Positions 34,503-45,253 of a DNA stretch of 64,000 bases are shown piece after piece. Numbering within the stretch: position 1 is the first letter of the stretch; every line of letters begins with the position of its first letter. Below the pieces are notes generated by a model that did not search any database, was not told the origin of the DNA, and was given only the letters and a program-made list of their open reading frames with translations. The stretch covers positions 62,001 through 126,000 of the forward strand of contig PCBI01000005.1 of assembly GCA_002730875.1 (NCBI GenBank), read 5' to 3'. Source of the DNA: Spirochaetaceae bacterium. Its GTDB lineage: Bacteria; Spirochaetota; Leptospiria; Leptospirales; Leptonemataceae. The position numbers were made by a program, and so were the translations under genes.

Positions 34503-35194
34503 GCGAAATTCGACTTATAAACCATAGCCGTGCCGGCGATGGACTGTACCTACTGCGCTTCGAAGCGCCGGAACAATTAATGGATCAGTATTCGGTGCCG
34601 GGGCAATATGCAATTATTCGTACCAATCCGGCCCAGGAAAGACCGGCATTTTTCGCGGTGGCTTCCGGTCCGGCGGACAACTATCTGGAATTCTTGATCA
34701 AGCAGGCGCCCGGAGCCGCCGCGGACCTGGCCGAGCTTTCGGAAGGCCAAACCGTAGAATGCGAATCCATCCAGGGGCCTGGCTTCAAGATTGATTGCCA
34801 GAAGGGCGGTCCGGACGTGCACATGTTCTCCATGGGCTCCGGCTACGCTCCTTTTCGTGCGCTCATTCGCTTTATCCTGGCATCCAAACAGGAACATTGC
34901 AATCTCCATCTGTGGCAGGCTGCCTTTCGATTAAGCGCGGTCCCGCTGCTAGACGAACTGGCCCAATACGAAAAAGATGGCACCATAAAGCTGCATTTAT
35001 GCCTGGATGACCAGACGGAGCCCACGGAGCATCCCTTCTTCGCCGGACAGGTGCAGGAAGCGCTGCGACAATACGAAGACAACCTGAAAGAGAGCGTTTT
35101 ACTCTGGATAGGTTCCCATGAATTCAACGTATCGCTCAAAGAGGCCCTTGCCAGTATTGGAGTGGACCCGGACGCACTTCGGACCAACTATTAG
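34499..35194 (+). CDS. Ferredoxin-NADP reductase-like (FAD/NAD-binding) protein
   Basis: A 231-residue protein of the ferredoxin reductase fold. The FAD-binding barrel is seen at PGQYAIIRTNPAQERPAFFAVASGP and EFLIKQAPGAAADLAEL; the NAD-binding half at FSMGSGYAPFRALIRFILA (GxGxAP-type motif) and SVLLWIGSHEF. No Fe-S domain and no transmembrane part, so it needs an external electron partner. It overlaps the methyltransferase stop by four bases. Specific role unknown. Confidence 0.82.
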   Translation: MSEIRLINHSRAGDGLYLLRFEAPEQLMDQYSVPGQYAIIRTNPAQERPAFFAVASGPADNYLEFLIKQAPGAAADLAELSEGQTVECESIQGPGFKIDCQKGGPDVHMFSMGSGYAPFRALIRFILASKQEHCNLHLWQAAFRLSAVPLLDELAQYEKDGTIKLHLCLDDQTEPTEHPFFAGQVQEALRQYEDNLKESVLLWIGSHEFNVSLKEALASIGVDPDALRTNY

Positions 35195-35331
35195 GCCAGC
35201 ATCCAATTCGGAAGCGGGTATCGCACTTGATCTGACCTGGCGGTGGGAAACCTGACTACTTCCGAACAGGCTGTAATTGCCGATCAGGCCGGTTGCGGTC
35301 TGGCCCGGGGCCTGCAAAGCGTAGCCGGCCC

Positions 35332-35363
35332 GAGAGAAGCAAGCGAGAGAAGCAAGCGAGAGA
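35332..35363. repeat. 13-bp direct repeat at the pyrC ribosome-binding region
   Basis: GAGAGAAGCAAGC occurs twice in tandem and is followed by GAGAGA, ending seven bases before the pyrC ATG. The purine-rich GAGAG parts are the only ribosome-site-like sequence for pyrC, so the repeat supplies two or three alternative docking sites. Confidence 0.9.
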
Positions 35364-35369
35364 CATACG

Positions 35370-36461
35370 ATGGCAGACAGAAATAGAATTGAAATTCCTC
35401 TTCCAGACGACTGGCATTTGCATCTGCGCGACGGCGATGTGCTTCCGGTAACCGTGAATCATGCGGCTTCACGGTGTCGAAGGGCCATCATTATGCCCAA
35501 CCTGAAGCCGCCGGTAAGGACCGTGGAGGAAGCCGCCGCTTATCGGGATCGTATTCTGCAAGTCTGCCAGTGGGATCATTTCGAGCCCCTCATGACTCTG
35601 TATCTAACGGACAACACCAGCCCGGAGGAAATCCTGAAGGCTAAAGACTCCGACTTTGTGCATGCGGTGAAACTCTATCCTGCCGGCGCCACTACAAATT
35701 CCGATCATGGACTGACTTCCGTTCAAAACGCCCGGGAGGTCTTCGCGGCCATGGAGCAGTGCGATTTTCCACTACTGGTCCATGCAGAATCCACCGAACC
35801 AAACCTGGATGTCTTTGATCGCGAGAGAGCCTTTGTAGAAACCGATTTCGCATGGATCTGCGAAAACTTCAAGAGACTGCGAATTGTCTTCGAACATGTT
35901 AGCTCCCGAGCGGGCGTGGATTTCGTAAATTCCAACGCCTCCCGAATGGCGGCCACAGTGACTCCGCATCATCTACTGCTAACTCGAAACGATCTTCTGG
36001 TAGGCGGATTAAAACCCCATCATTATTGTCTGCCGGTGGTAAAGACCGAAGACGATCGCCGGGCACTTATTCAGGCATCGCTTGATAAGGAGAATTTCTT
36101 CGCCGGTACGGATAGCGCTCCGCATCCCAGAAGCAAGAAGGAATCTCATAATTGCGCCGCCGGAATCTATACAGCGCCCTTTTTTCCAGAATTGTATGCC
36201 ATGGCTTTTGAGCCCCACTTCCCCGATCCAAGCCAGGATCCGGCTCCTTTACAAGACTTTCTGCGCCTGTTTATGAGTGTTCGCGGCGAAAGGTTTTATC
36301 GGATGCCATTGAACGAAAAGGGATCGCCGGATCAAATTCTGGAGATCCGAAAAGAGGAGTGGACATTAACCGCAAGCTATGAGTTCGCCGGGGATGAACT
36401 GGTACCTCTGTATGCGGGCAAAACGATTCCCTACAAAGCAGAGATCGTCAAGGCCAATTAG
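35370..36461 (+). CDS. pyrC: Dihydroorotase, class II
   Basis: A 363-residue zinc amidohydrolase of pyrimidine synthesis, cyclising carbamoyl-aspartate to dihydroorotate. The class II (E. coli-like) signatures are complete: PDDWHLHLRDGDVL (metal His pair), HAVKLYPAGATTNSDHG (carbamylated Lys), FPLLVHAES, FEHVSSRAG and FFAGTDSAPH (catalytic Asp). Length is normal or slightly long. No other pyr gene is adjacent; pyrF lies 8 kb away on the opposite strand. A 13-bp repeat occupies the ribosome-binding region. Confidence 0.97.
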   Translation: MADRNRIEIPLPDDWHLHLRDGDVLPVTVNHAASRCRRAIIMPNLKPPVRTVEEAAAYRDRILQVCQWDHFEPLMTLYLTDNTSPEEILKAKDSDFVHAVKLYPAGATTNSDHGLTSVQNAREVFAAMEQCDFPLLVHAESTEPNLDVFDRERAFVETDFAWICENFKRLRIVFEHVSSRAGVDFVNSNASRMAATVTPHHLLLTRNDLLVGGLKPHHYCLPVVKTEDDRRALIQASLDKENFFAGTDSAPHPRSKKESHNCAAGIYTAPFFPELYAMAFEPHFPDPSQDPAPLQDFLRLFMSVRGERFYRMPLNEKGSPDQILEIRKEEWTLTASYEFAGDELVPLYAGKTIPYKAEIVKAN

Positions 36462-36695
36462 GGATACTTTCGCACAATTGTAGCTCCGGGCAAGCCTCTA
36501 CCGTGCCGACTGATTTGACAGAGGTTGATTCATGGGGAATTAAACTGGTCTTACGGCCCGTAGATTTGTATCGTCAGAGAGTTTGAGGGCTGCGATTCTC
36601 GAGACCGGCTCGAGTCGACACACCTTTCATAAACCGCTTGCGTGCATCCCGGGGCCAGGTCATACTCTGCAGTGAATGTGCAAAGGAGAACCAGA

Positions 36696-37703
36696 ATGAA
36701 AAAAGACCGACACCCTGGACTACTACTAACGTTCGCCCTGATCCTGACCTGTGTATCTGGACCACTGACTGCAGAATCCGGTCAAAGTCTCTACCTGGAC
36801 TATCTTGAGTTACCTGAATTTGGACACCTGGAACGCTCCCCTTACAGCAATTCGAGGGCGGAAATTTTCGAATTGGATTCGGAAACCTACCTTATCTATC
36901 GCAACGTTGGCTTTGATTTTCCTGATCCAGATGACCTCATCAAAGAAATCAAGAAGAACCCCGGTCTAACCCTCTATTCGGAGGCAGAACCGCCGCAAAA
37001 GATAGAGAAACGGAAAGGCCAACACCTCCCCTACTATCTTCTGGAAGGTAAAGATAAGGCGGGTCGCCCTTATCTGGCCGCGGTGGTAAATAATCGTCGT
37101 TTCATGGGGATCGACAAACCCGGTCCCACTGCCGGAGTGCTTTTCCTCGTAGGCCCTTCGCTGAAGACGCACCGTGAGGGGTTTCTGGCAGCACTGGAGC
37201 ATTACCGGGTGCACGACAAAAATCCATTGCCCCGGAAACGGGAGATCTTTGGGTCCGGAGGTTACTCCCTTCAGGTTCCCGTCAGCTTCTTTCGATCCTA
37301 CGATGCCAGTGGGATTCGACTAACTTCTCCCGACGGGGATTTCATAATAATGGACTATCATCTGGTAGATGGGGACGTGGTTCTGGCAGCCGACAAAGAA
37401 AAATGGATAAAGCGTATTGAAAAGGGTTACTACAGTTATCTCTTTGCGCGAGGTGATCAAAAATTCGAAAAGGCAGAAACAGTTGAGCTGGAGAATTTGA
37501 GCGCAATTCGGTTGCAGGCTTCCGCCATGCTTCCCGGGCCCTATGGAATCATTAGTAGCAGTCGCTACTATATCTTTAGCACTCGCGTTGGAATCGGAAT
37601 TCTTATCTTTGTAGGATCGGTGGACGATGCCCCGACCCTGGACGAAATCATAAACAGTTTGCGTATCGAGAAAGGGCAGGCCCCGCTAGGTCTGGGTCGA
37701 TAA
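36696..37703 (+). CDS. Exported protein of unknown function
   Basis: A 335-residue protein with a clear AAAGGAG site and a signal peptide (about 1-24) cleaved near GPLTA-ESG. The mature part is beta-rich with two similar halves: YLDYLELPEFGHLER with a nearby EIFELDSETYLIYRN, and later GYSLQVPVSFFRSYDASGIRL with GDFIIMDYHLVDG. It ends in TLDEIINSLRIEKGQ, a segment common at the end of PsbP-like or DUF1795-type domains; that resemblance is weak. A TTGACA (36515) with an imperfect -10 lies about 150 bp upstream. Function unknown. Confidence 0.75.
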   Translation: MKKDRHPGLLLTFALILTCVSGPLTAESGQSLYLDYLELPEFGHLERSPYSNSRAEIFELDSETYLIYRNVGFDFPDPDDLIKEIKKNPGLTLYSEAEPPQKIEKRKGQHLPYYLLEGKDKAGRPYLAAVVNNRRFMGIDKPGPTAGVLFLVGPSLKTHREGFLAALEHYRVHDKNPLPRKREIFGSGGYSLQVPVSFFRSYDASGIRLTSPDGDFIIMDYHLVDGDVVLAADKEKWIKRIEKGYYSYLFARGDQKFEKAETVELENLSAIRLQASAMLPGPYGIISSSRYYIFSTRVGIGILIFVGSVDDAPTLDEIINSLRIEKGQAPLGLGR

Positions 37704-37871
37704 TATTCGGTGGCTCCCCGGCCAATCCCGGCAATGGGATAATCCTCAACCCTCTCGCTGAGCCGGTAAATGTAACTGGCTTCGCGCCCTGTAAGTCCCT
37801 TGAAAACCAGAACTGTCATGCTACTCTGACGCATGAGCGCAACCAACGTCGTGAAATCCCATGAGCCAGGA

Positions 37872-38957
37872 ATGAAAGCTTCAGTATTCTTCCGGAGCTT
37901 TCGCCTCGGGATGGTATTATGTCTGGGATTGCTTTCTGTGTCCGGCCTCATGGGACGAGAGCTGCGTGTTGGCTATGGCGGCTCGGAACCTTTCATCGAT
38001 ATTTCCGGTCGGACGGCTTCGGGAGTGGCTGTAGATATCTGGCAGGAAGTGAATCGCTATACCGACTTTAAATTCAAGCAACAGTCCACTGGTTCCGTAT
38101 CAGATATGCTGAAGCTGTTGGAACAGGGCGAGATTGATGTGCTGGTTGGCCCGGTCTCGATTACCGAAGAGCGACATGAACGTTTTGGGTTTACTCATCC
38201 TTTCTATGTTACCTCGCCCGCCATTCTCACCAATCGTTCGGACACTTCTTTCTGGAAGATGATTCAACCATTCCTGAGCGGTCCGTTCCTGATCGGAGTC
38301 ACAACTCTGCTGGGGCTTCTTTGCATTGTAGGCGCCATCATCTGGACGGTAGAAAATAAGGAAAACGACGCATGGTCCCAGGACCCCGTAAAGGGAATCG
38401 GACAGGGAATCTGGTTCGCCATAGTAACTTTCACTACCGTGGGGTACGGAGACCTGGTGCCTGTGGGTAAACGCGGAAGAGTTCTGGCCGGGGTCTGGAT
38501 GGTTACGGCTATGATCACAGCGTCATCGCTTACGGCAGGTATTGCCAGCGCTTTCACGCTGTTTCAGTTACAACATGCATCCATCCAGGGACCCGCAGAT
38601 CTGACCGGACGCACTGTGGCTGTTATTCCCGGTAGCTCGGGGGAAGACTTTGCGGCCCGGTTTTCGCGCAATATTCGTCCTGTGGAAAGCGTTCCGGAGG
38701 CCGTGAAGCTGGTGAAGCAGGGCAAGGTACAAGCTTTCGTCTACGACTACCCGGTACTGAACCATCTGCTGAACGGGGAGCCGGAGCTTCGTCTGGTCAG
38801 AACACACGATCTCTCCGAACACTATTGCTTTGTGTTCAGGAAAGGCGATCCGGCGATTTCGCGGATCGATGCAGCCCTTTTGAAAATCAGAGAAGACGGC
38901 ACCTTGCGTGAAACCCTGGAACGCTGGGGCCTGGACACCGAAAGAGACGAGTCCTGA
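37872..38957 (+). CDS. GluR0-type ligand-gated potassium channel
   Basis: A 361-residue prokaryotic ionotropic glutamate receptor homologue. Signal peptide (about 1-28), then the first ligand-binding lobe (ELRVGYGGSEPFIDISGRTASG to FGFTHPFYVTSPAIL), helix M1, a pore loop with the potassium filter TFTTVGYGDLVPVG (about 195), helix M2, and the second lobe (TGRTVAVIPGSSGEDFAARF to ISRIDAALLKIREDGTLRETLERWG). The split bilobed domain around an inverted channel is diagnostic. Ligand is probably an amino acid. ATG 37872 was preferred because it opens directly on the signal peptide; ATG 37833 is in frame. Confidence 0.92.
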   Translation: MKASVFFRSFRLGMVLCLGLLSVSGLMGRELRVGYGGSEPFIDISGRTASGVAVDIWQEVNRYTDFKFKQQSTGSVSDMLKLLEQGEIDVLVGPVSITEERHERFGFTHPFYVTSPAILTNRSDTSFWKMIQPFLSGPFLIGVTTLLGLLCIVGAIIWTVENKENDAWSQDPVKGIGQGIWFAIVTFTTVGYGDLVPVGKRGRVLAGVWMVTAMITASSLTAGIASAFTLFQLQHASIQGPADLTGRTVAVIPGSSGEDFAARFSRNIRPVESVPEAVKLVKQGKVQAFVYDYPVLNHLLNGEPELRLVRTHDLSEHYCFVFRKGDPAISRIDAALLKIREDGTLRETLERWGLDTERDES

Positions 38958-39074
38958 GTCCCGAACAGACCGGGCAACCAGAGATTTGCGAGGCCTTCCG
39001 CTTTGTTTTGTGGATCGTCCTCTGAATCGTTCCTCCGACAGTCTCGAAACCATCCGCGGGATCAATCCGCGGCA

Positions 39075-39440
39075 TCAGGCCAGCTGACCATCTTCCAGCT
39101 TACGCAGCACCGCCTCAAAAATTACGTGCGACTCATCCGCGATGTGGTCCTTAAAACTACGAATGGCCTGCTGGAATTCCAGGGGCAGGTGACCGGTAAC
39201 AATAGGACTGGCTTTGTAATGCCCCGGGTGCTGCTCTCCGTCATCGATTTTGTGATGGCTGAACCCCTTTTCGACGCTCCAGAGAATACTTTTTTCGCCA
39301 TGATGGTGGTTGTAACTTAGCTGAAACTGAATCAGTCGATCGCCATCCAGCCACACGGATAGATCCATATCTTCGGCATGGAACCAGCGGCGAAACCCAC
39401 GACCGGGCTCCTGTCGCACTCCTTTCATCTCATACAGCAT
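39075..39440 (-). CDS. Conserved uncharacterised protein
   Basis: A 121-residue soluble protein starting at ATG 39440 (GGAAG eight bases upstream). It opens with MLYEMKGVRQEPGRGFRRWF, then MDLSVWLDGDRLIQFQLSYN, GFSHHKIDDGEQH and SPIVTGHLP. This is the layout of a small family of unknown function seen in proteobacteria and spirochaetes, recognised from memory without a name. His-rich (YNHHHGE, FSHHK), so it may bind metal. Convergent with the GluR0-type channel gene. Confidence 0.75.
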   Translation of the reverse strand: MLYEMKGVRQEPGRGFRRWFHAEDMDLSVWLDGDRLIQFQLSYNHHHGEKSILWSVEKGFSHHKIDDGEQHPGHYKASPIVTGHLPLEFQQAIRSFKDHIADESHVIFEAVLRKLEDGQLA

Positions 39441-39513
39441 AGCGAATCTTCCCACTGAAACCAGTGAAGGTATTAGACTGGACCTCTATTGTCAGACGAG
39501 ATGTACTCTGGTC

Positions 39514-39636
39514 ATGGCGTCCACTTTTTGCAAGGCAATTCTACTTTCGGCGCTGCCAATCCTGACAGGTTGCGTATCGCTACCGCCAGAAGGTCGTATC
39601 GATGATCGAATCCGTATGGACGATCGAACCGGTTAG
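39514..39636 (+). CDS. Very small lipoprotein (40 aa)
   Basis: A 40-codon ORF missed by length cut-offs. It reads MASTFCKAILLSALPILTGC, a short signal peptide with a good lipobox (ILTGC), followed by 20 polar residues, VSLPPEGRIDDRIRMDDRTG. The size and layout resemble entericidin or lysis-type small lipoproteins. The ribosome site is weak. The stop overlaps the end of the convergent NTF2-like gene by four bases. Moderate to low confidence. Confidence 0.45.
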   Translation: MASTFCKAILLSALPILTGCVSLPPEGRIDDRIRMDDRTG

Positions 39637-40058
39637 CTCGGCTGTTGATCATGCCCCAATTGCTCCAGAGCCGAAAGATTGTCCCATTCGGCCCAGGACT
39701 CGGCGATCCGATTCTCCGCTATCCGATAGAAAGCAATATATTCCGACTCCAGCCACCGTCCGGTGGCCGGAAAAGGTCCCAGGTCGCCGTCCTGAGTGCC
39801 TATGAAGCGATGTCGCACCGCTACCCGATCGCCTTCCGAGATCATATCCAGGATCTCCTCCTGGCCGTCGGAAAAAGCCTGAAATTGGCCGCGAAGAAAA
39901 TGAATTAAATCCTCCCCTTCTTCGATCACGGCCTCCCCGGCCGCCTTGCTATGCCGCTTAAAATCCGGATGCAGAACGTTTCGAATACCGCGCCAGTCCC
40001 GTTGATTCATAGCATCTACAAATCGACGGAGCAGATCTTTTTGTTCTTCGGCAGTCAT
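39633..40058 (-). CDS. NTF2/SnoaL-like domain protein
   Basis: A 141-residue protein with the SnoaL/NTF2-like cone fold: LLRRFVDAMNQRDWRGIRNVLHPDFKRH at the start, FLRGQFQAFSDGQEEILDMISEGDRVAVRHRF in the middle, and the final strands FPATGRWLESEYIAFYRIAENRIAESWAEWD. This pattern matches the SnoaL-like polyketide-cyclase/ester-cyclase group, many members of which have unknown small-molecule substrates. No signal peptide. A separate leftward gene downstream of the sdh cluster. Confidence 0.88.
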   Translation of the reverse strand: MTAEEQKDLLRRFVDAMNQRDWRGIRNVLHPDFKRHSKAAGEAVIEEGEDLIHFLRGQFQAFSDGQEEILDMISEGDRVAVRHRFIGTQDGDLGPFPATGRWLESEYIAFYRIAENRIAESWAEWDNLSALEQLGHDQQPS

Positions 40059-40113
40059 AGGCGGTTTTTAGCTTCTGTTATTCGTTCTGGCAAGGTCTAA
40101 CAGATGGCAGAGG

Positions 40114-40158
40114 CTGCGGGCGATCGCCGCTTAAATGCGCCAACGCCCGAGCCCGCAG
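40114..40158. terminator. Inverted repeat downstream of sdh cluster
   Basis: CTGCGGGC (40114-40121) and GCCCGCAG (40151-40158) form a perfect 8-bp stem with a 29-base, GC-rich loop that includes GCGATCGC-like inner pairing. It sits in the 114-bp gap between the TRL-like lipoprotein stop and the NTF2-like gene start. There is no T-tract, so it may be a structural or factor-dependent stop rather than an intrinsic terminator. Confidence 0.35.
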
Positions 40159-40172
40159 GAAATCCAAGAGCA

Positions 40173-40517
40173 TCAATCGCCGTGGGCGATGGTGCAGAAG
40201 CGATTGTAAAAGAAAGTCAACACCGCTAACTCGCTGTAGTCCACAGCTTTTACGGTTTGTATACCGCCGGTGGCCGCCGCAGCCTTAATGCTTGCATCGC
40301 CAAAGCTGATCATTCCCAGGTAGGACTGCACGCAGGAAGCGCCGGAACGACTACCAATATTCGTGGCCTCGGATACATCTTTGTTCATTCTTGTGTTGTG
40401 GTAAATGTAACCGTATGGGGGCTGATACGTTCCGCAGGCGCCTGCCAGAAGCAGAACGCCTGTCAGGACCGACAACAGTGAGCCATATCGCAGTATCGAG
40501 TGGATGCTTCTTTTCAT
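40173..40517 (-). CDS. TRL-like family lipoprotein
   Basis: A 114-residue exported protein. Signal peptide ends LLLAGAC, a good lipobox. The mature part matches the TRL-like pattern: GYIYHNTRMNKD, IGSRSGASCVQSYLGMISFGDASIKAAAATGGI, and AVDYSELAVLTFFYNRFCTIAHG, the last with a second Cys. Family members are small lipoproteins of unknown function. It starts three bases after the sdhB stop, so it is probably carried on the sdh transcript. Confidence 0.87.
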   Translation of the reverse strand: MKRSIHSILRYGSLLSVLTGVLLLAGACGTYQPPYGYIYHNTRMNKDVSEATNIGSRSGASCVQSYLGMISFGDASIKAAAATGGIQTVKAVDYSELAVLTFFYNRFCTIAHGD

Positions 40518-40520
40518 GGC

Positions 40521-41272
40521 TTACTTCTTGTTTATGCTGTTGCGATAATCGGAATTCATTCGGGAAATGAAGTTCACGCTAATGCCTTTGGGGCAAACCG
40601 CTTCGCATTCGTACTGATTTGTGCAGTTTCCGAATCCTTCCTCATCCATTTGAGTAACCATAGCCTGTGCTCGTTTGTCCCGTTCCGGCTGCCCCTGTGG
40701 CAGAACGCCCAGGTGGGTAATCTTCGCGGACACAAAAAGCATGGCGCTGGCATTCTTGCAGGAGGCGACACAGGCGCCGCAACCAATGCATTCCGCAGCG
40801 TTCATCGCTTCGTCGGCCATATCCTTTGGCACCGGAATAGCATTTCCGTCCGGAGCATTGCCGGTGCTTACAGAGATAAATCCACCTTTCTGAATGACCC
40901 GATCGAATGAGCTACGGTCTACCATCAGATCTTTCACTACAGGAAAGGCGGCCGCTCGCCAGGGCTCCAGATAGAGCTCATCGCCGTCTTTGAATCGGTG
41001 CATGTGCATCTGACAGACTGTAGTGCGTCCTTCTGGAGCGTACTGTCGGCCGTGGGCCAGACCATTGATCATGAATCCACAGGAACCGCAGATTCCCTCT
41101 CTACAGTCATGATCAAAGGTGACCGGGTCTTCGCCTTTTTCAATGAGACGTTCGTTGAGCACATCCAGCATTTCCAGAAAGGACCAATGTTCGTCCACAT
41201 CGTTGATCTCATAACGGACCATTTTTGCCTTGTCGCCGGGTCCATTCTGACGTGATATATGCAGTGTGATTT

Positions 41273-41276
<4 letters not shown>
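40521..41276 (-). CDS. sdhB: Succinate dehydrogenase/fumarate reductase iron-sulfur subunit
   Basis: A 251-residue electron-transfer subunit. Ligands for all three clusters are present: [11 protein letters not shown] and CQMH for 2Fe-2[12 protein letters not shown] for 4Fe-4S, and [15 protein letters not shown] for 3Fe-4S. It passes electrons between the flavoprotein and the membrane quinone site. The start overlaps the sdhA stop by four bases. Whether the complex works mainly as dehydrogenase or fumarate reductase cannot be told from sequence. Confidence 0.97.
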
Positions 41277-43189
<1,913 letters not shown>

Positions 43190-43222
43190 GATTTCTCCCT
43201 CTGAATAAATCTAATGAATTCT

Positions 43223-43897
43223 TTATCTGATCAAACCAGACAATATGGCCACAGGAATAGCAGAATATCCTGCAAAGATAAATACTGCAAAGCCTACCGA
43301 AACCTTATCTACAGTAGACCTGCTTTGCTCGCCGGTCAGGCCGAAGGTCTGAAGCATACTCTGTACCGCATGAACCAGGTGCAGGGCCAGAAAAAACATC
43401 GCTACGATATAGCTGGCTGCAATCAGCGGATTCTTGAATGAATGGATTACCATTCCGTATACATCATGCCGGCCCTTATCGTCCGTCAAAGCGAAGCCAT
43501 TGGGCTCAATCTGGCCGAACGTAAAGTGCAGCAAGTGATAAATCACAAAGGCAAGGATTAGCACACCCGTTTGCGCCATGAACCGGGAAGCCAGCGAAGC
43601 CCGTTGCGTGTTTTTGCTCTTGTAGCTTACCGGTCGCGCCGCGTTGTTTTCCATCTTGAGCTTCAGTGCCAGAATGATATGCAAAACGAACACGACTATC
43701 AGACCGATTCGCGCTGTCCATAGCGGGCCTGGAATGCTTTTCAAGAAGGCCGCATAAGCATTCATTTCTTCGCGACCGAAAAACATATTCCAGTTACCCA
43801 GCATATGTCCAATGACAAAACCAATCAGCAACAGTCCTGTGGTAGCCACCAGGATTTTGCGTCCTATTGATGAACCGAAAAGACGTTTGAGGATCAT
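43223..43897 (-). CDS. sdhC: Succinate dehydrogenase cytochrome b subunit (type B)
   Basis: A 224-residue membrane anchor with five predicted helices. Candidate haem ligands are His in LIGFVIGHMLGN, LHIILALK, VIYHLLHFT and FLALHLVHAVQS, as in the di-haem cytochrome b558 of type-B complexes. It anchors SdhAB and reacts with menaquinone. A good AGGAG site precedes ATG 43897, with a 7-bp hairpin just upstream of it. Order is C-A-B, the usual type-B arrangement. Confidence 0.93.
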   Translation of the reverse strand: MILKRLFGSSIGRKILVATTGLLLIGFVIGHMLGNWNMFFGREEMNAYAAFLKSIPGPLWTARIGLIVVFVLHIILALKLKMENNAARPVSYKSKNTQRASLASRFMAQTGVLILAFVIYHLLHFTFGQIEPNGFALTDDKGRHDVYGMVIHSFKNPLIAASYIVAMFFLALHLVHAVQSMLQTFGLTGEQSRSTVDKVSVGFAVFIFAGYSAIPVAILSGLIR

Positions 43898-44394
43898 TTA
43901 TCAGTTTCTCCTGGCGCCCGAAAAGGATCCCGGGCGCATTAAGGCCAGTAGGCCAATTCTAATATTTGCCGGCCCCGGACTCCTACAGTCACAAGGCTCA
44001 TTCTACGACCATTCGGCCGAAAGCAGAAGTCGCTGAAGCCACAGAAAAAACGTGCGTTTGCGAATCCTGCCGGGATGATTCAAGACCAAGAGCGAAACCC
44101 GCTTTGCGCAATCAACATCCCGTGGCTGGCAACAAGTCCTGAAGACAAATTGCCGGCAGCCCTTTCACGGAGGAGCCAAACCATCGGTAACTGGCCCTGA
44201 ACAATGGAAGGGAACATTAACAGGCTTTCTTCCGTACCTGCCGCGTAAAGAAAAAATCAGGAATGGGTGATTGGAGAACCCGAGTATACCGGCCAAACAA
44301 TCAGGGAAGGCGCTGAGCCCTACTACCAGGCAGAACCCATGGGTATCGAAGTTTCCAGGCAAAGACTAAATCGGAGCAAAAACAGACAAAGGCA
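43898..44394. other. Intergenic region upstream of sdhCAB, with a stem-loop before the ribosome site
   Basis: This 497-bp stretch lies between the sdhC start and the pyrF stop. Immediately upstream of the sdhC ribosome site, GCGCCCG (43914-43920) and CGGGCGC (43931-43937) form a 7-bp stem with a 10-base loop. The rest shows no credible gene, riboswitch motif or repeat; the promoter was not located. It is the longest non-coding gap in the window. Confidence 0.45.
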
Positions 44395-45204
44395 TTAAAG
44401 GTGATTCCGCATCGCATTTACCAGGGAGAGGGCCTCTTCATAAGCCGCCTGCTTCAACCCATCTCTTTTGTGCGATGCAAACAAAATCGAACGGCTGGAA
44501 TTAATAAGGACTTCTTTGCCGGCCGTTTGCATTACCATATTTAAGTCTCCGCCCTGACTTCCGACGCCAGGAACAAGAAAAACCAAACCGGGGGCCTGCT
44601 TTCGCACACTGGCCAATTCCCCGGACTCCCGGGTGGCTCCTACCACCAGCCCCAGGTTACCGCTTTGCTCATGCCATTGGCGACATAAGCGAGCCACTTC
44701 AAGATACAGAGGGGGTTGGCCGTGGTATTGAAAGTCCCGCGCGCCCGAATTAGAAGTTAGACAGAGCACAAATGCTGCACGATCCTTCCTTTGCAGAAAT
44801 GGCTCCAGGCTTTCTCGACCCATGTAGGGATTCAGAGTCACCGCATCCGCATCCAGTTCATCGAATACAGCCTTTGCATAGTGCGATGCAGTATTACCCA
44901 GGTCGCCACGCTTGGCATCCAGAACAATCAAACTACCGGGAGCCTGATTTCTTATATAATTCAGAGTTTCTGATAGTAAATTCCATCCAGGGGCGCCCAT
45001 GGATTCGAAAAAAGCCGCATTTGGTTTGTAGGCCACGGCCAACGTAGCTGTGGCATCGATCACCTCTTTCAAGTGCTCACCCATGCCCTGAGCGGTTCTG
45101 GCATATCCTTCCGGCAATCGATCCGGGTCCGGATCCAGACCAACGCATAATACAGAGCTCAAGGAATCCCTTCTTTCGCGATATCTCATGTAAAAGGTTG
45201 ACAT
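44395..45204 (-). CDS. pyrF: Orotidine 5'-phosphate decarboxylase, type 2
   Basis: A 269-residue enzyme for the last step of UMP synthesis. VLCVGLDPDPDRLP opens the barrel, AYKPNAAFFES follows, and the catalytic Lys-Asp array is in VLDAKRGDLGNTASHYAKA. The C-terminal phosphate-binding part is VFLVPGVGSQGGD and LINSSRSILFA. The length and motif spacing fit the longer type 2 group (mycobacterial/myxobacterial form). Its ATG overlaps the promoter region of the divergent fadD gene. Confidence 0.96.
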   Translation of the reverse strand: MSTFYMRYRERRDSLSSVLCVGLDPDPDRLPEGYARTAQGMGEHLKEVIDATATLAVAYKPNAAFFESMGAPGWNLLSETLNYIRNQAPGSLIVLDAKRGDLGNTASHYAKAVFDELDADAVTLNPYMGRESLEPFLQRKDRAAFVLCLTSNSGARDFQYHGQPPLYLEVARLCRQWHEQSGNLGLVVGATRESGELASVRKQAPGLVFLVPGVGSQGGDLNMVMQTAGKEVLINSSRSILFASHKRDGLKQAAYEEALSLVNAMRNHL

Positions 45205-45224
45205 TTTGCTCTATCCCTATGATC
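45198..45224 (+). promoter_or_regulatory. Predicted promoter of fadD
   Basis: A perfect -35 (TTGACA, 45198-45203) and a five-of-six -10 (TATGAT, 45219-45224) are 15 bp apart, a short but usable spacing. Transcription would start near 45231, about 20 bases before the GTG at 45254. The -35 overlaps the pyrF start codon, so the divergent genes share this short region. Confidence 0.45.
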
Positions 45225-45253
45225 CTTACGCCAGCTTATTCTGGAGGTCTGGT

